Under the pieces are notes generated by a model. It made no database searches. It worked only from the letters and a program-made list of their open reading frames with translations, and had not been told where the DNA came from. Below are positions 7,148 to 14,663 of a stretch of 40,561 bases of DNA, in pieces (position 1 is the stretch's first letter; the number at the start of each line of letters is the position of its first letter). This stretch comes from a virus. A program made the translations under genes and the position numbers. The stretch covers positions 1-40,561 of IMG/VR virus record IMGVR_UViG_3300044533_000706. One strand, 5' to 3'.

Positions 7148-8583
7148 TGATTATACTTGGAATAAATGAAACATCTCACGATGCATCAGTATCTTTAATT
7201 AAAGACGGAGAGATATTGTTTGCTGGCCATTCAGAAAGATATAGTAAAAAGAAAAACGATTGGTATAACAACAAAGATATTATCCTGGATGCACTAAATT
7301 ATGGTACGCCAAATGCAATTGCATACTACGAAAAGCCCCTGCTTAAAAAATCTAGAATGATTTTGCATGGTGGATCCAGCGACTGGAAGCCAAATTTTCC
7401 AATAGACGTTCCAGTGCATTACTTTAAACACCACTACTCACATGCATCTGCTGGATATTACACAAGCCTATTTAATGATGCCGCAATTGTTGTTTTAGAT
7501 GCAATTGGAGAGTATAACACTTCAACAATATGGGTTGGAGAAGGAAATAAAATTAAATTGAAATATAAGCAAAACTACCCAGTTAGCTTTGGATTATTTT
7601 ATTCCGCATTTACAAAACTAATTGGCCTTATGCCAAATCAAGAAGAATACATAATGATGGGAATGGCTGCCTATGGCGATTGGAAAAGATATTACAAAGA
7701 GGTAGATGAGTATTTTCCTTCATACGATAAACAAAAGTATAACTTTCATAAAGGAATTAATGACTGGGGAATTATAATTACAGAGCAAGATAGATTTGAT
7801 ATTGCAGCAGCAGTTCAAATGGTATACGAGCAAAGACTAAATCAGTTTATGCGTATGGCAAAGTCTATAACTGGTAAAAACAATCTAGTTTTTATGGGTG
7901 GTTGCGCTCTCAACTCTTCTGCAAATACGATTCTGTGGAAGATATTTGACATGATTTGGATTATGCCAAACCCAGGAGATGCTGGCAGCTCTTTGGGTGC
8001 TGCGGCAGCTTTATATGGAAAGCATATTGATTGGAAGACTCCCTACCTTGGCTACGATCTTGGGGGAGAGTATCCTGTTCAGCAAATTCTGGACGGTATA
8101 TTAAAAGATGGCATAGTAGCAGTAGCAGCAGGCAGAGCAGAATACGGACCAAGAGCCCTAGGGAATAGAAGTATTCTTGCAGATCCAAGAGATCCAAACA
8201 TTAAAGACAAGGTAAATATAATTAAACAGAGAGAGATGTTCAGGCCCTTTGCACCTGTGGTAATGTCAGAGCATGCATCTAAATGGTTTGATATGGACTT
8301 TGAAAGCCCTTATATGCAATACACAGTTAAATGTTTACAGCCAGAAAAAATACCGTCCGTTGTTCATGCTGATGGAACATCTAGAGTTCAAACTGTTACA
8401 AAAGAACAGAATCCTGGACTGTATAGAGCTTTAAATAAATTTTATTTACAAACTGGAGTTCCAATACTTTTAAACACAAGTTTAAATATAAAGGGTCAGC
8501 CTTTATTAAATGACGAAAATGACATAGTTAATTGGGAAAATGAATATAATTTTAAAATTCTTAGGGGAGTAACTGGTGAATAA
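7147..8583 (+). CDS. Carbamoyltransferase (NodU/TobZ-like)
   Basis: 478 residues. The N-terminal Kae1-like half begins ILGINETSHDASVSLIKDG and carries the HHYSHA metal-site motif (residues 95-100), then DAIGEYNTSTIW and MGGCALNSSAN. The C-terminal YrdC-like carbamoyltransferase half shows AAGRAEYGPRALGNRSILADPRD and FRPFAPVV, ending near LLNTSLNIKGQP. Enzymes of this family transfer a carbamoyl group from carbamoyl phosphate via carbamoyl-AMP to hydroxyls of sugars, antibiotics or other small molecules; some phage versions are thought to modify nucleotides or glycans. It overlaps an SGNH-like gene by eight bases. The family is usually somewhat longer than this copy. Confidence 0.92.
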   Translation: MIILGINETSHDASVSLIKDGEILFAGHSERYSKKKNDWYNNKDIILDALNYGTPNAIAYYEKPLLKKSRMILHGGSSDWKPNFPIDVPVHYFKHHYSHASAGYYTSLFNDAAIVVLDAIGEYNTSTIWVGEGNKIKLKYKQNYPVSFGLFYSAFTKLIGLMPNQEEYIMMGMAAYGDWKRYYKEVDEYFPSYDKQKYNFHKGINDWGIIITEQDRFDIAAAVQMVYEQRLNQFMRMAKSITGKNNLVFMGGCALNSSANTILWKIFDMIWIMPNPGDAGSSLGAAAALYGKHIDWKTPYLGYDLGGEYPVQQILDGILKDGIVAVAAGRAEYGPRALGNRSILADPRDPNIKDKVNIIKQREMFRPFAPVVMSEHASKWFDMDFESPYMQYTVKCLQPEKIPSVVHADGTSRVQTVTKEQNPGLYRALNKFYLQTGVPILLNTSLNIKGQPLLNDENDIVNWENEYNFKILRGVTGE

Positions 8584-9628
8584 AAATGTTATCCAAGTTA
8601 GTTATGATTCAGATCCTATAATTTTTACAATAATATCAGCTTTTAGAAGTTTGTTGCGTAGAAGCGTACTCTTTGATATAAATGCAAAAGAGAATCAGCG
8701 GTATATGTACTGTCCAGATTACAATTTATCTATCGATGATGATAATGAAATGATCAACCAGATGAATCTAGTTAAAAAAAATTTTGATGTACACAAAGAT
8801 TATAGAAAAAGGCATAAGTATATTCTTGAAGGAAAAGAAAAAGAAATAGAATACAGATACAATCAAATTGGTTATCGAGGAAAAAAAGTTTTGGGGACAG
8901 AAAAATTTATAGCAATTGGATGCTCTCAAACATTTGGAAGTTCCTTAGAAGAAGAGTTTACTTGGCCTACTCAACTCGAAAAACTCTTAGGATCAAGTGT
9001 TGTAAATTTAGGAACTCCTGGCGACAGCGCAAGAGGATCAATATTAAAAGCAATGGCTTATATAAAGCAATTTGGAAAACCAGATGCCATATTTGCTTGT
9101 TTTCCAATATCTAGATCTGAAAAATTTTCAGTCCCAGGGAAAACAGTAAATAAAAGAAGCAACCTGTCAGGTCCATTCAATTCCATGCATTTAAAAGATA
9201 GCTTTAAGTTAATTGCTAAAGCTCCATATGATTACGAAGACGTAACTCCATTAGAGGATTATATCCTAGATACATTTTCTTTTATTAATATTTTTGATGC
9301 ATACTGCAAAGAGGCTGGAATTAAATTAATATGGACTGGTTGGGAGGCACAGTTTGCATCAAATAGAGTAGAGGATGTGCTAAATGAACACACATCTGGA
9401 TTCTTTTTTGATACCAGCATGAATGATTTTAATTTTGTTAAAGAGAACCCCGAATGCCATACAGAGTATTTAGAACACCCACTCTTCGATTATGCGGCAG
9501 ATGTGGTTGTTAATCCTGATGGTCGTAAAAGTGGGCATAAGGGAATACACTGGAATATTCATATGGCTGAAAGATGCTATCTAGAGTATTTAAAATATAA
9601 ACCTATTGATTATTCCGCAGATAAATAG
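8576..9628 (+). CDS. SGNH/GDSL-type hydrolase or acyltransferase-like protein
   Basis: 350 residues. From about residue 100: IAIGCSQTFGSSLEEEFTWP replaces the usual GDSxT block I with GCSQT, then VVNLGTPGDSARG fits the block containing the oxyanion glycine. Near the C-terminus GHKGIHWNIHMAE supplies the DxxH-like histidine region. SGNH proteins cleave or transfer acyl groups on glycans. The aligned features NQIGYRGKK and GCSQTFG recur in the gene at 13572 (NSQGFRGKD, GCSQTLG), so the two are paralogues. Coupled to the carbamoyltransferase, it could be part of a sugar decoration pathway. Confidence 0.75.
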   Translation: MNKNVIQVSYDSDPIIFTIISAFRSLLRRSVLFDINAKENQRYMYCPDYNLSIDDDNEMINQMNLVKKNFDVHKDYRKRHKYILEGKEKEIEYRYNQIGYRGKKVLGTEKFIAIGCSQTFGSSLEEEFTWPTQLEKLLGSSVVNLGTPGDSARGSILKAMAYIKQFGKPDAIFACFPISRSEKFSVPGKTVNKRSNLSGPFNSMHLKDSFKLIAKAPYDYEDVTPLEDYILDTFSFINIFDAYCKEAGIKLIWTGWEAQFASNRVEDVLNEHTSGFFFDTSMNDFNFVKENPECHTEYLEHPLFDYAADVVVNPDGRKSGHKGIHWNIHMAERCYLEYLKYKPIDYSADK

Positions 9629-9634
9629 TATACT
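9606..9634 (+). promoter_or_regulatory. Promoter for tRNA-Arg(UCU) and the ahpC-ahpD operon
   Basis: TTGATT (9606-9611), 17-base spacer, TATACT (9629-9634), predicted start about 9641, two bases before the tRNA. The same layout (start two bases upstream) is seen at the CAU tRNA. Readthrough into ahpC is likely because no other promoter is evident before 9752. Confidence 0.6.
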
Positions 9635-9642
9635 GATGTTAT

Positions 9643-9714
9643 ACCTCTGTAGCTCAGAGGAAGAGCAACAGACTTCTAATCTGTTGGCCGCTGGTTCGAA
9701 TCCAGCCAGGGGTG
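9643..9714 (+). tRNA. tRNA-Arg (UCU)
   Basis: 72 bases. Acceptor ACCTCTG pairs with CAGGGGT (9707-9713) with one G-T wobble; discriminator G. Anticodon stem ACAGA/TCTGT, loop CTTCTAA with TCT at 9675-9677. T arm has the standard GGTTCGAATCC loop. CCA not encoded. It decodes AGA, a codon favoured by this AT-rich phage. A short inverted repeat GATAC/GTATC (9716-9728) follows it and may be a processing or pausing hairpin. Confidence 0.93.
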
Positions 9715-9751
9715 CGATACGTAGTATCACCACTTATATATAAGGAGAAAA

Positions 9752-10288
9752 ATGAAAACCGTAGGAGATAAGCTTGGTAACTTTGCTGTTACTGGAGTTA
9801 AGCCAGGGGCTTTGTCGTATGATGAATCCTCTTTCGAAATAATTACGCAGGAATCTTTTCCAGGAAAATGGAAAGTTATTGCTTTCTATCCCAAGGACTT
9901 TACGTTTGTATGCCCAACCGAAATTGTTGCATACGATGCTTTAGTAAATGATTTTAATGATAGAGATACAGTTCTAATGACTGGTTCTGTTGATAATGAA
10001 TTTTGCAAAATTGCATGGAGAAATGCACATGATGATCTCAAGAAGACAAACTCATGGTCATTTGCAGATACAGCGCACCAACTAGCTAGCGACCTTGGAG
10101 TACATCACTCTTCTGGAGTTACATACCGTGCTACATTTATTGTTGACCCAGAAAATATTATTCAGCATGTAACTGTAAACAATCTAGATGTAGGAAGAAA
10201 CCCAGACGAAACACTTCGCATACTAGATGCACTGCAAACAGGAGAGCTTTGTGCATGCAATAGGTCATTAGGCGGAGAAACTCTTTAA
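9752..10288 (+). CDS. ahpC: Peroxiredoxin AhpC
   Basis: 178 residues, a complete AhpC/Prx1-type peroxiredoxin. The peroxidatic cysteine is C54 in FYPKDFTFVCPTE; resolving cysteines are C167/C169 in ELCACN near the C-terminus, as in mycobacterial AhpC. It reduces hydrogen peroxide, organic peroxides and peroxynitrite. An AAGGAG site precedes the ATG. The TAATG overlap with ahpD makes a two-gene operon as in actinobacterial chromosomes, where AhpD recycles AhpC. This implies capture of a host operon. Finding it in a phage suggests protection of the infected cell from oxidative stress. Confidence 0.95.
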   Translation: MKTVGDKLGNFAVTGVKPGALSYDESSFEIITQESFPGKWKVIAFYPKDFTFVCPTEIVAYDALVNDFNDRDTVLMTGSVDNEFCKIAWRNAHDDLKKTNSWSFADTAHQLASDLGVHHSSGVTYRATFIVDPENIIQHVTVNNLDVGRNPDETLRILDALQTGELCACNRSLGGETL

Positions 10289-10800
10289 TGACATGGGTAG
10301 ACCAACTTAAAGAATCTCTTCCAGAGTATGCTAAAGATATAAAATTAAACCTGGATGCTGTTATTAATAGGTCTACTATTGATCCAGAGCATGCTACATA
10401 CCTTTCAATTTCAGCAGCATTTGCAACTGGAAACGCCAAGCTGCTTGCATTTATAGTTGCAAGCGCAACGGATGAAGTCGAAAAGAATGCAGCCCTTACA
10501 GCAGGCGCTATAATGGCACAAAATAATACCTGGTATCCTTTTATTGAAATGGCTGACGATGCTAATCTTAAAGGATTACCAGCACAACTTAGAATGAATG
10601 CTATATCATCTCACGGCGGTACAACAAAGGGCAAGTTTGAAGCATACTCATTAGCATCATCAATAGTTGGCAAGTGTCATTTTTGTGTTAAAGCACACTA
10701 TGATACATTGAAAGAAGAAGGATATAGTGTTGAGCAATTACGTGATATCGGAAGAATTGCAGCAACAATTAATGCGCTGTCTAAGATCTTGTCAGCTTAA
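10288..10800 (+). CDS. ahpD: Alkylhydroperoxidase AhpD
   Basis: 170 residues, close in length to the mycobacterial protein of about 177. The start (LKESLPEYAKDIKLNLDAV) and the catalytic GKCHFCVKAHYDTL match AhpD: C130, C133 and H137. In mycobacteria AhpD is the reductant of AhpC, coupling it to dihydrolipoamide systems. The gene starts within the ahpC stop codon. It is followed by two tRNA genes. A thioredoxin is encoded at 24770 and could provide an alternative electron source. Confidence 0.93.
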   Translation: MTWVDQLKESLPEYAKDIKLNLDAVINRSTIDPEHATYLSISAAFATGNAKLLAFIVASATDEVEKNAALTAGAIMAQNNTWYPFIEMADDANLKGLPAQLRMNAISSHGGTTKGKFEAYSLASSIVGKCHFCVKAHYDTLKEEGYSVEQLRDIGRIAATINALSKILSA

Positions 10801-10837
10801 ATTGATTTCCTTGGTATGAATTAAAACTGCCAGCATT

Positions 10838-10910
10838 GTTCCTATAGCTCAGCTGGTAGAGCAGCAGACTTTTAATCTGCGGGTCGATGGTTCGATACCA
10901 TCTGGGGACA
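10838..10910 (+). tRNA. tRNA-Lys (UUU)
   Basis: 73 bases. Acceptor GTTCCTA pairs with TGGGGAC (10903-10909) through G-T wobbles, discriminator A. D stem GCTC/GAGC, anticodon stem GCAGA/TCTGC, loop CTTTTAA with TTT at 10871-10873, T arm GATGG-TTCGATA-CCATC. CCA not encoded. AAA is probably the main lysine codon here, so the tRNA supports phage translation. Confidence 0.93.
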
Positions 10911-10914
10911 CGCT

Positions 10915-10987
10915 TGGGGATTAGCTCAGCTGGCAGAGCGGGAAACTGTTAATTTCTAGGTCATAGGTTCGATCCCTATATCCCCAG
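10915..10987 (+). tRNA. tRNA-Asn (GUU)
   Basis: 73 bases, four bases after tRNA-Lys and probably cut from the same transcript. Acceptor TGGGGAT/ATCCCCA is a perfect seven-pair stem, discriminator G. D stem GCTC/GAGC, anticodon stem GGAAA/TTTCT (one wobble), loop CTGTTAA with GTT at 10948-10950, T arm ATAGG/CCTAT. CCA not encoded. Confidence 0.93.
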
Positions 10988-10992
10988 CAATA

Positions 10993-11001
10993 TGATATAA
11001 T
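10993..11001 (+). promoter_or_regulatory. Extended -10 promoter and 5' hairpin leader of hsp20
   Basis: TGATATAAT gives an extended -10 (TATAAT 10996-11001) just after tRNA-Asn. The predicted start near 11008 coincides with a small hairpin AGGTC/GGCCT (11008-11012 and 11022-11026). The -10 ends 58 bases before the ATG. The promoter at 28755 has exactly the same extended -10, 58-base distance and terminal hairpin, so the two look like one promoter class. Confidence 0.6.
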
Positions 11002-11058
11002 TAAAACAGGTCGCCAAACGGGGCCTAAATTAAACTATTCGCTTGAAAGGGGAATAAA

Positions 11059-11475
11059 ATGGTAACACAATTTGCTATGGATCTATTTAAGGATCCATTT
11101 TTTATTGGCTTCAACAGAGAGTTGGAGCGTTTCAATAGTCTTAGTAAGGTAAACAATACGGCATTCCCGCCATATGATTTGCTAAAGCTAGACGAAGATA
11201 ACTATCAGTTAACTCTGGCAGTTGCTGGATTCACAAGAGAAGATCTGACTGTGTCAATTGAAGACGGAAGTCTTTGGATCACAGGTGAAATTACAGAGGT
11301 AACAGATGCAGAAATTGTCCACAAGGGAATCGCTGCACGTAAGTTCACAAGAATCTTTGAACTAAGTGAATACATGGAAGTTTCTAGTGTAGAGCTAAAG
11401 GATGGCATGTTGCATATCCGTGTAGTTAGAAATCTACCAAAAGAAAAACAACCAAAAATTCTAAAAATTAAATAA
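11059..11475 (+). CDS. Small heat-shock protein (Hsp20/IbpA type)
   Basis: 138 residues with an alpha-crystallin domain at about 38-125: PPYDLLKLDEDNYQLTLAVAGF, then DLTVSIEDGSLWITGE, and the C-terminal LKDGMLHIRVVRNLP. The C-terminal ILKIK gives an IxI-like anchoring motif. It holds unfolding proteins in an ATP-independent way; phage copies are thought to help virion protein folding under stress. An AAAGGGG ribosome binding site lies at 11046-11052. GroES is encoded at 33194, so the phage carries two chaperone functions. Confidence 0.92.
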   Translation: MVTQFAMDLFKDPFFIGFNRELERFNSLSKVNNTAFPPYDLLKLDEDNYQLTLAVAGFTREDLTVSIEDGSLWITGEITEVTDAEIVHKGIAARKFTRIFELSEYMEVSSVELKDGMLHIRVVRNLPKEKQPKILKIK

Positions 11476-11526
11476 CCGTGAGACCTGGGTATGTCCAAAA
11501 ACTGCCCTTCTAACAGAAAGATTAAA

Positions 11527-12288
11527 ATGATTATACAAATTATTGGATTACCAGGCTCTGGGAAAACAGAACTTGCAAAAGCCTTGAAAGAGCGCATTAA
11601 TGCTATTCACCTTAATGCTGACGAAGTTCGTGCAACAGTAAATTCTGATTTAGGGTTTAGTCTAGACGACAGGCTTGAGCAGGCTCGACGCATGGGAGAG
11701 ATGGCAAGGTTAATATCTAAACAAGGTGTTGCTCCAGTAGTTGTTGACTTCGTATGCCCAACGGAACTAACACGATCAGCTTTTGGTAAGCCAGACGTAC
11801 TTGTATTTATGGATACTCTTGCAGAAGGCCGTTTTGAAGACACCAATAAAATGTTTGAACGACCAACAGAGTTTGATGTATCATTTATTAGCCATAACCT
11901 AGATGCAGAAGCAAAGGCGTCTCACATAATTAATAAGTTTAATCTACATGATTGGTCTGCACCTACAACACTTATGCTGGGTAGGTACCAGCCTTGGCAC
12001 GAAGGCCACCACGCCCTTTACAAGGAGGCGGGTAAGAGAACAGATCAAGTACTACTTGGAGTACGTAATACATATAATACAAGTGAAAAAGATCCACTTA
12101 AGTTTGATCAGGTAAAGGAATATATTGCCAAAGATGAATTTATGGATGGGGCATTAGTATTAAGACTACCTAACATTACCAATATTGTATATGGTCGTGA
12201 TGTAGGATATAAAATTGAGCAAGTAGATTTGGGGGCAACTATACATGCTATTTCAGCTACTGAAAAACGTCGTGAATTGGGCATCTAG
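11527..12288 (+). CDS. APS kinase-like domain fused to HxGH nucleotidyltransferase
   Basis: 253 residues from the ATG at 11527; an in-frame ATG at 11491 would add 12 residues but has a weak ribosome site. Residues 1-135 match adenylylsulfate kinase: P-loop GLPGSGKT (7-14), then ADEVRATVNSDLGFSLDDR, the APS-binding signature. Residues 145-253 are a small nucleotidyltransferase: GRYQPWHEGH (HEGH 158-161) and the closing ISATEKRRELG, as in NMN or cytidylyl transferases. APS kinase makes PAPS, the sulfate donor for sulfotransferases, and a sulfotransferase lies at 30200. The second domain is too short for ATP sulfurylase. Alternative: a NadR-like kinase/adenylyltransferase of NAD salvage with domains in reverse order. 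Confidence 0.82.
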   Translation: MIIQIIGLPGSGKTELAKALKERINAIHLNADEVRATVNSDLGFSLDDRLEQARRMGEMARLISKQGVAPVVVDFVCPTELTRSAFGKPDVLVFMDTLAEGRFEDTNKMFERPTEFDVSFISHNLDAEAKASHIINKFNLHDWSAPTTLMLGRYQPWHEGHHALYKEAGKRTDQVLLGVRNTYNTSEKDPLKFDQVKEYIAKDEFMDGALVLRLPNITNIVYGRDVGYKIEQVDLGATIHAISATEKRRELGI

Positions 12289-12367
12289 TATCGGTAAAGG
12301 TATTGCAGATGCAGAAGAAAGAATGATAGAAGAGATGTATAGGAAAAAAGAAGATGAAAGTAACTAA
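12272..12367 (+). CDS. Possible small peptide (31 aa, GTG start)
   Basis: A GTG-started frame that begins inside the kinase/nucleotidyltransferase gene and runs past the DUF2061 start. The product reads as a charged helix (GIADAEERMIEEMYRKKEDE). It fills the 65-base gap between two genes and would couple them. No good ribosome binding site is visible, so confidence is low. Confidence 0.3.
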   Translation: MNWASSIGKGIADAEERMIEEMYRKKEDESN

Positions 12368-12557
12368 AGCCAGATCATTTGTTAAAGCATTAAGCTATCG
12401 CATATGGGGAACACTTTCTTCTGTAGCAGTTGCTTATGCTATTACAAAAAATGCTTCTCTATCTGTTACAATTGCATTTTGGGAAACGGTAGTTAAGGTA
12501 TTTATTTACTACGCACATGAGCGTGGATGGAACTATATACAATGGGGGAGAAAATAA
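12354..12557 (+). CDS. DUF2061 membrane protein
   Basis: 67 residues with two membrane segments. The sequence ARSFVKALSYRIWGTLSSVAVAYAITK followed by SVTIAFWETVVKVFIYYAHERGWNYI matches the DUF2061 family as I remember it. In bacteria this family is often found close to sulfate-assimilation genes such as cysC, and here it directly follows an APS-kinase-like gene. That suggests a role tied to sulfate or sulfonate metabolism, though the biochemical activity is not known. A second, more diverged copy lies at 26903. The stop overlaps the thermonuclease ATG (TAATG). Confidence 0.82.
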   Translation: MKVTKARSFVKALSYRIWGTLSSVAVAYAITKNASLSVTIAFWETVVKVFIYYAHERGWNYIQWGRK

Positions 12558-12964
12558 TGTTTGAATATTATGTAAAGAAAGTAAGCAAGGTTGTAGACGG
12601 AGATACTATTGATGTAGATATTGATCTTGGGTTTGATATATCATTTACTTCAAGAGTCAGGTTAGCTGGGATAGATACTCCAGAAAGTCGTACAACAGAT
12701 AAAATGGAAAAAGCATTAGGTCTTGAAGCCAAAGCTTACCTTAAGAGTGCAATTGACTCAGCTAAATCTGTTGTTATCAAAACAGAAAAGATGGACTCAT
12801 CTGAAAAGTATGGTCGCATTTTAGGATGGGTTTTCTTGGACGGATCAGATAAATCTATTAATCAAAAGATGATTGAGGACGGACATGCTTGGGGCTATAT
12901 GGGAGAAACAAAGATTAAAGACTTTGACGCATTAGCAAAAGCTAGGAAGAAAAGCGGTAAGTAA
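12557..12964 (+). CDS. Thermonuclease (SNase-like)
   Basis: 135 residues from the ATG at 12557, which has a GGGGGAG ribosome site; upstream in-frame codons overlap the DUF2061 gene. The staphylococcal-nuclease OB fold is clear: VVDGDTIDVD (D14/D16), RVRLAGIDTPES (R35, E43) and KYGRILGWVF (R87), then QKMIEDGHAW. These are the calcium-binding and catalytic residues. No signal peptide, so it acts in the cytoplasm, perhaps degrading host DNA to feed phage synthesis. Its stop overlaps the next start by TAATG. Confidence 0.92.
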   Translation: MFEYYVKKVSKVVDGDTIDVDIDLGFDISFTSRVRLAGIDTPESRTTDKMEKALGLEAKAYLKSAIDSAKSVVIKTEKMDSSEKYGRILGWVFLDGSDKSINQKMIEDGHAWGYMGETKIKDFDALAKARKKSGK

Positions 12965-13566
12965 TGACTTCTGTATTAGATCAAATTAAGTCTGCTAAAA
13001 AAAATAATACATTTCTGCATATAAAAAATTTTAATAGCGATGTGCCGTCATGGGATAATTTTATTAATAACCTAAACTATAAGTATAATAACAACTACGA
13101 AAATAAAAAAAATGAGGATAGAAGATTTTTTACAAATAATGATGTCAAGACTGAAATTTTTTCTCAGTATGACAAACTAGATGCATTTGCACACTACTCT
13201 TATGTATTTAAAAACAATGAGAGTTTTTTTAAAGAAAACTACCTACCTGGCTGTGAAGACATAGCAAAAATGCTATATGAATCATTAGAAGAAGATAAGC
13301 AATTTATACATGCAACTGCAATAACAAATTTTATTAAGCATGATAAGGAGTATGAAATTCATTTTGATGGAACTGAGGTAATTAATTGGCATTGTATTGG
13401 GAAAATAGAATGGAAAGTCTATGACGAAAATGATAATTGTTCTGTTTTGCAAATAGATCCAGGCGATTTAGTTTTTATTCCTGCTAAAATGAAGCATCAG
13501 GTTATAATATATGAGCCTAGAGCTTCAATAATATTTGATTTCTTTTTAAAAGAAGATGCAGCATAA
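12964..13566 (+). CDS. Cupin/JmjC-like Fe(II)-dependent dioxygenase
   Basis: 200 residues. The iron site is H133-x-D135 (EIHFDGTEVINWHCIG) with H178 (AKMKHQVII) and a candidate 2OG-binding R186. IDPGDLVFIPAKMKHQV is the characteristic cupin C-terminal strand pair. It resembles the gene at 14664 in overall layout, with a different N-terminal half. JmjC/ROXA-like enzymes often hydroxylate protein residues. Coupled to the thermonuclease by TAATG. The asparagine- and lysine-rich N-terminus has no recognised domain. Confidence 0.75.
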   Translation: MTSVLDQIKSAKKNNTFLHIKNFNSDVPSWDNFINNLNYKYNNNYENKKNEDRRFFTNNDVKTEIFSQYDKLDAFAHYSYVFKNNESFFKENYLPGCEDIAKMLYESLEEDKQFIHATAITNFIKHDKEYEIHFDGTEVINWHCIGKIEWKVYDENDNCSVLQIDPGDLVFIPAKMKHQVIIYEPRASIIFDFFLKEDAA

Positions 13567-13571
13567 TCTTT

Positions 13572-14474
13572 ATGAAAAATAAATACAGTCATATAGAAAA
13601 AGATTTGTCTCCTGATAATTTTATTTCAAAAAATGTTAGAAAAGGAATTAAATTTTATAAAAAAGATGGATATTTTTACAGCGATATTTTATTTTTTTAT
13701 GAAACTTCATTAACCAGCGGTGAGGCATTTGAATATCAAATAAACTCTCAGGGGTTTAGGGGAAAAGACTTTAGCGAATTTAATGACAATAACATCAATA
13801 TATTATTTGGTGGATGCTCACAAACACTTGGAGTTGGACTGCCAGAAAAAAATACATGGTATTCAAAGCTATCTAATAAAATAAAATTATTGCATGAAGG
13901 CAGAGACGTTGATTTTTATAATGTTGGTGTAAATGGAGGAGGCATTGATCTTACTATAAAAAATGTTATTGCTTTTATAAGAAGTGGCAAAATCCCAGAT
14001 TATTTATTTTTATTCCTACCAGAATCTTCTAGAACTATTTGTTTTGAAGAAAAAACAAAAAAATTTCAACCCTACTTGTTAACTAATCCTCGTGATGAAG
14101 ATAAAGATTACTATTCTAATAAATATATACACGAGAATAAACTACTTACAAATTTTATGTTATTGTCAATGCTAGAAGAAATATGTAAATTCTCAGGTAT
14201 AAAGTTATTGTGGACAACATGGTGGCTTGATGACAATAGCCTATATTCTAACTCATCATTTAATAATTTCTTTGCTATGAGCAAAGAATTGCCTTATCAT
14301 GTTGTTCTTGAAAAAGAAGGTAATGAGTTTAATGTTGCATACTTTAATGAAGAGTTTGAAAATAATGACAATGAATCATATTGGCATGTTGCAAGGGATG
14401 GAAGTCACTATGGTTCGGCTGCAAGCAACTTTATTGCTGAAAGTTTTATGAAAGAATTAAATAGGGTTAAGTAA
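13572..14474 (+). CDS. SGNH/GDSL-type hydrolase-like protein (paralogue of 8576)
   Basis: 300 residues. ILFGGCSQTLGVGLPEKNTWYSKL replaces the GDS block with GCSQT, the same substitution as in the paralogue at 8576, followed by FYNVGVNGGGIDLT. The C-terminal DGSHYGSAASN provides the DxxH catalytic region. NSQGFRGKD upstream corresponds to NQIGYRGKK in the paralogue. Activity on acyl or glycan esters is inferred from the fold. It overlaps the FmdB-like gene by one base (TAATG). Confidence 0.75.
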   Translation: MKNKYSHIEKDLSPDNFISKNVRKGIKFYKKDGYFYSDILFFYETSLTSGEAFEYQINSQGFRGKDFSEFNDNNINILFGGCSQTLGVGLPEKNTWYSKLSNKIKLLHEGRDVDFYNVGVNGGGIDLTIKNVIAFIRSGKIPDYLFLFLPESSRTICFEEKTKKFQPYLLTNPRDEDKDYYSNKYIHENKLLTNFMLLSMLEEICKFSGIKLLWTTWWLDDNSLYSNSSFNNFFAMSKELPYHVVLEKEGNEFNVAYFNEEFENNDNESYWHVARDGSHYGSAASNFIAESFMKELNRVK

Positions 14475-14662
14475 TGCCAGTATACGAATATAAATGCTCA
14501 TACGACGAAGCCCATCCATTAATGTCAGTACATAGATCAATTGTAGATAGTGATCCTGGATACACCTGTGTTGAATGCGAATCTAATATGATTAGACATT
14601 TTACACCATTTGGAATACAATTTAAGGGTAGTGGATTTTACAAGACAGATAACGGGGGATAG
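14474..14662 (+). CDS. FmdB-like zinc-ribbon protein
   Basis: 62 residues beginning MPVYEYKCSYDEAHPL, the hallmark start of the FmdB-type zinc ribbon, and with FTPFGIQFKGSGFYKTD at the end. The second metal pair is intact (CVEC), but the first is CSYDEAH, so a histidine may replace the usual second cysteine. Family members are small putative regulatory or structural proteins. The GGGGGA near its end is also the ribosome binding site of the next gene. Confidence 0.82.
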   Translation: MPVYEYKCSYDEAHPLMSVHRSIVDSDPGYTCVECESNMIRHFTPFGIQFKGSGFYKTDNGG

Positions 14663-14663
14663 A

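Noticed and set aside
11008-11058. RNA thermometer in the hsp20 leader
   Set aside because: The only clear hairpin is at the 5' end and does not pair with the AAAGGGG ribosome site, so there is no visible thermometer structure.
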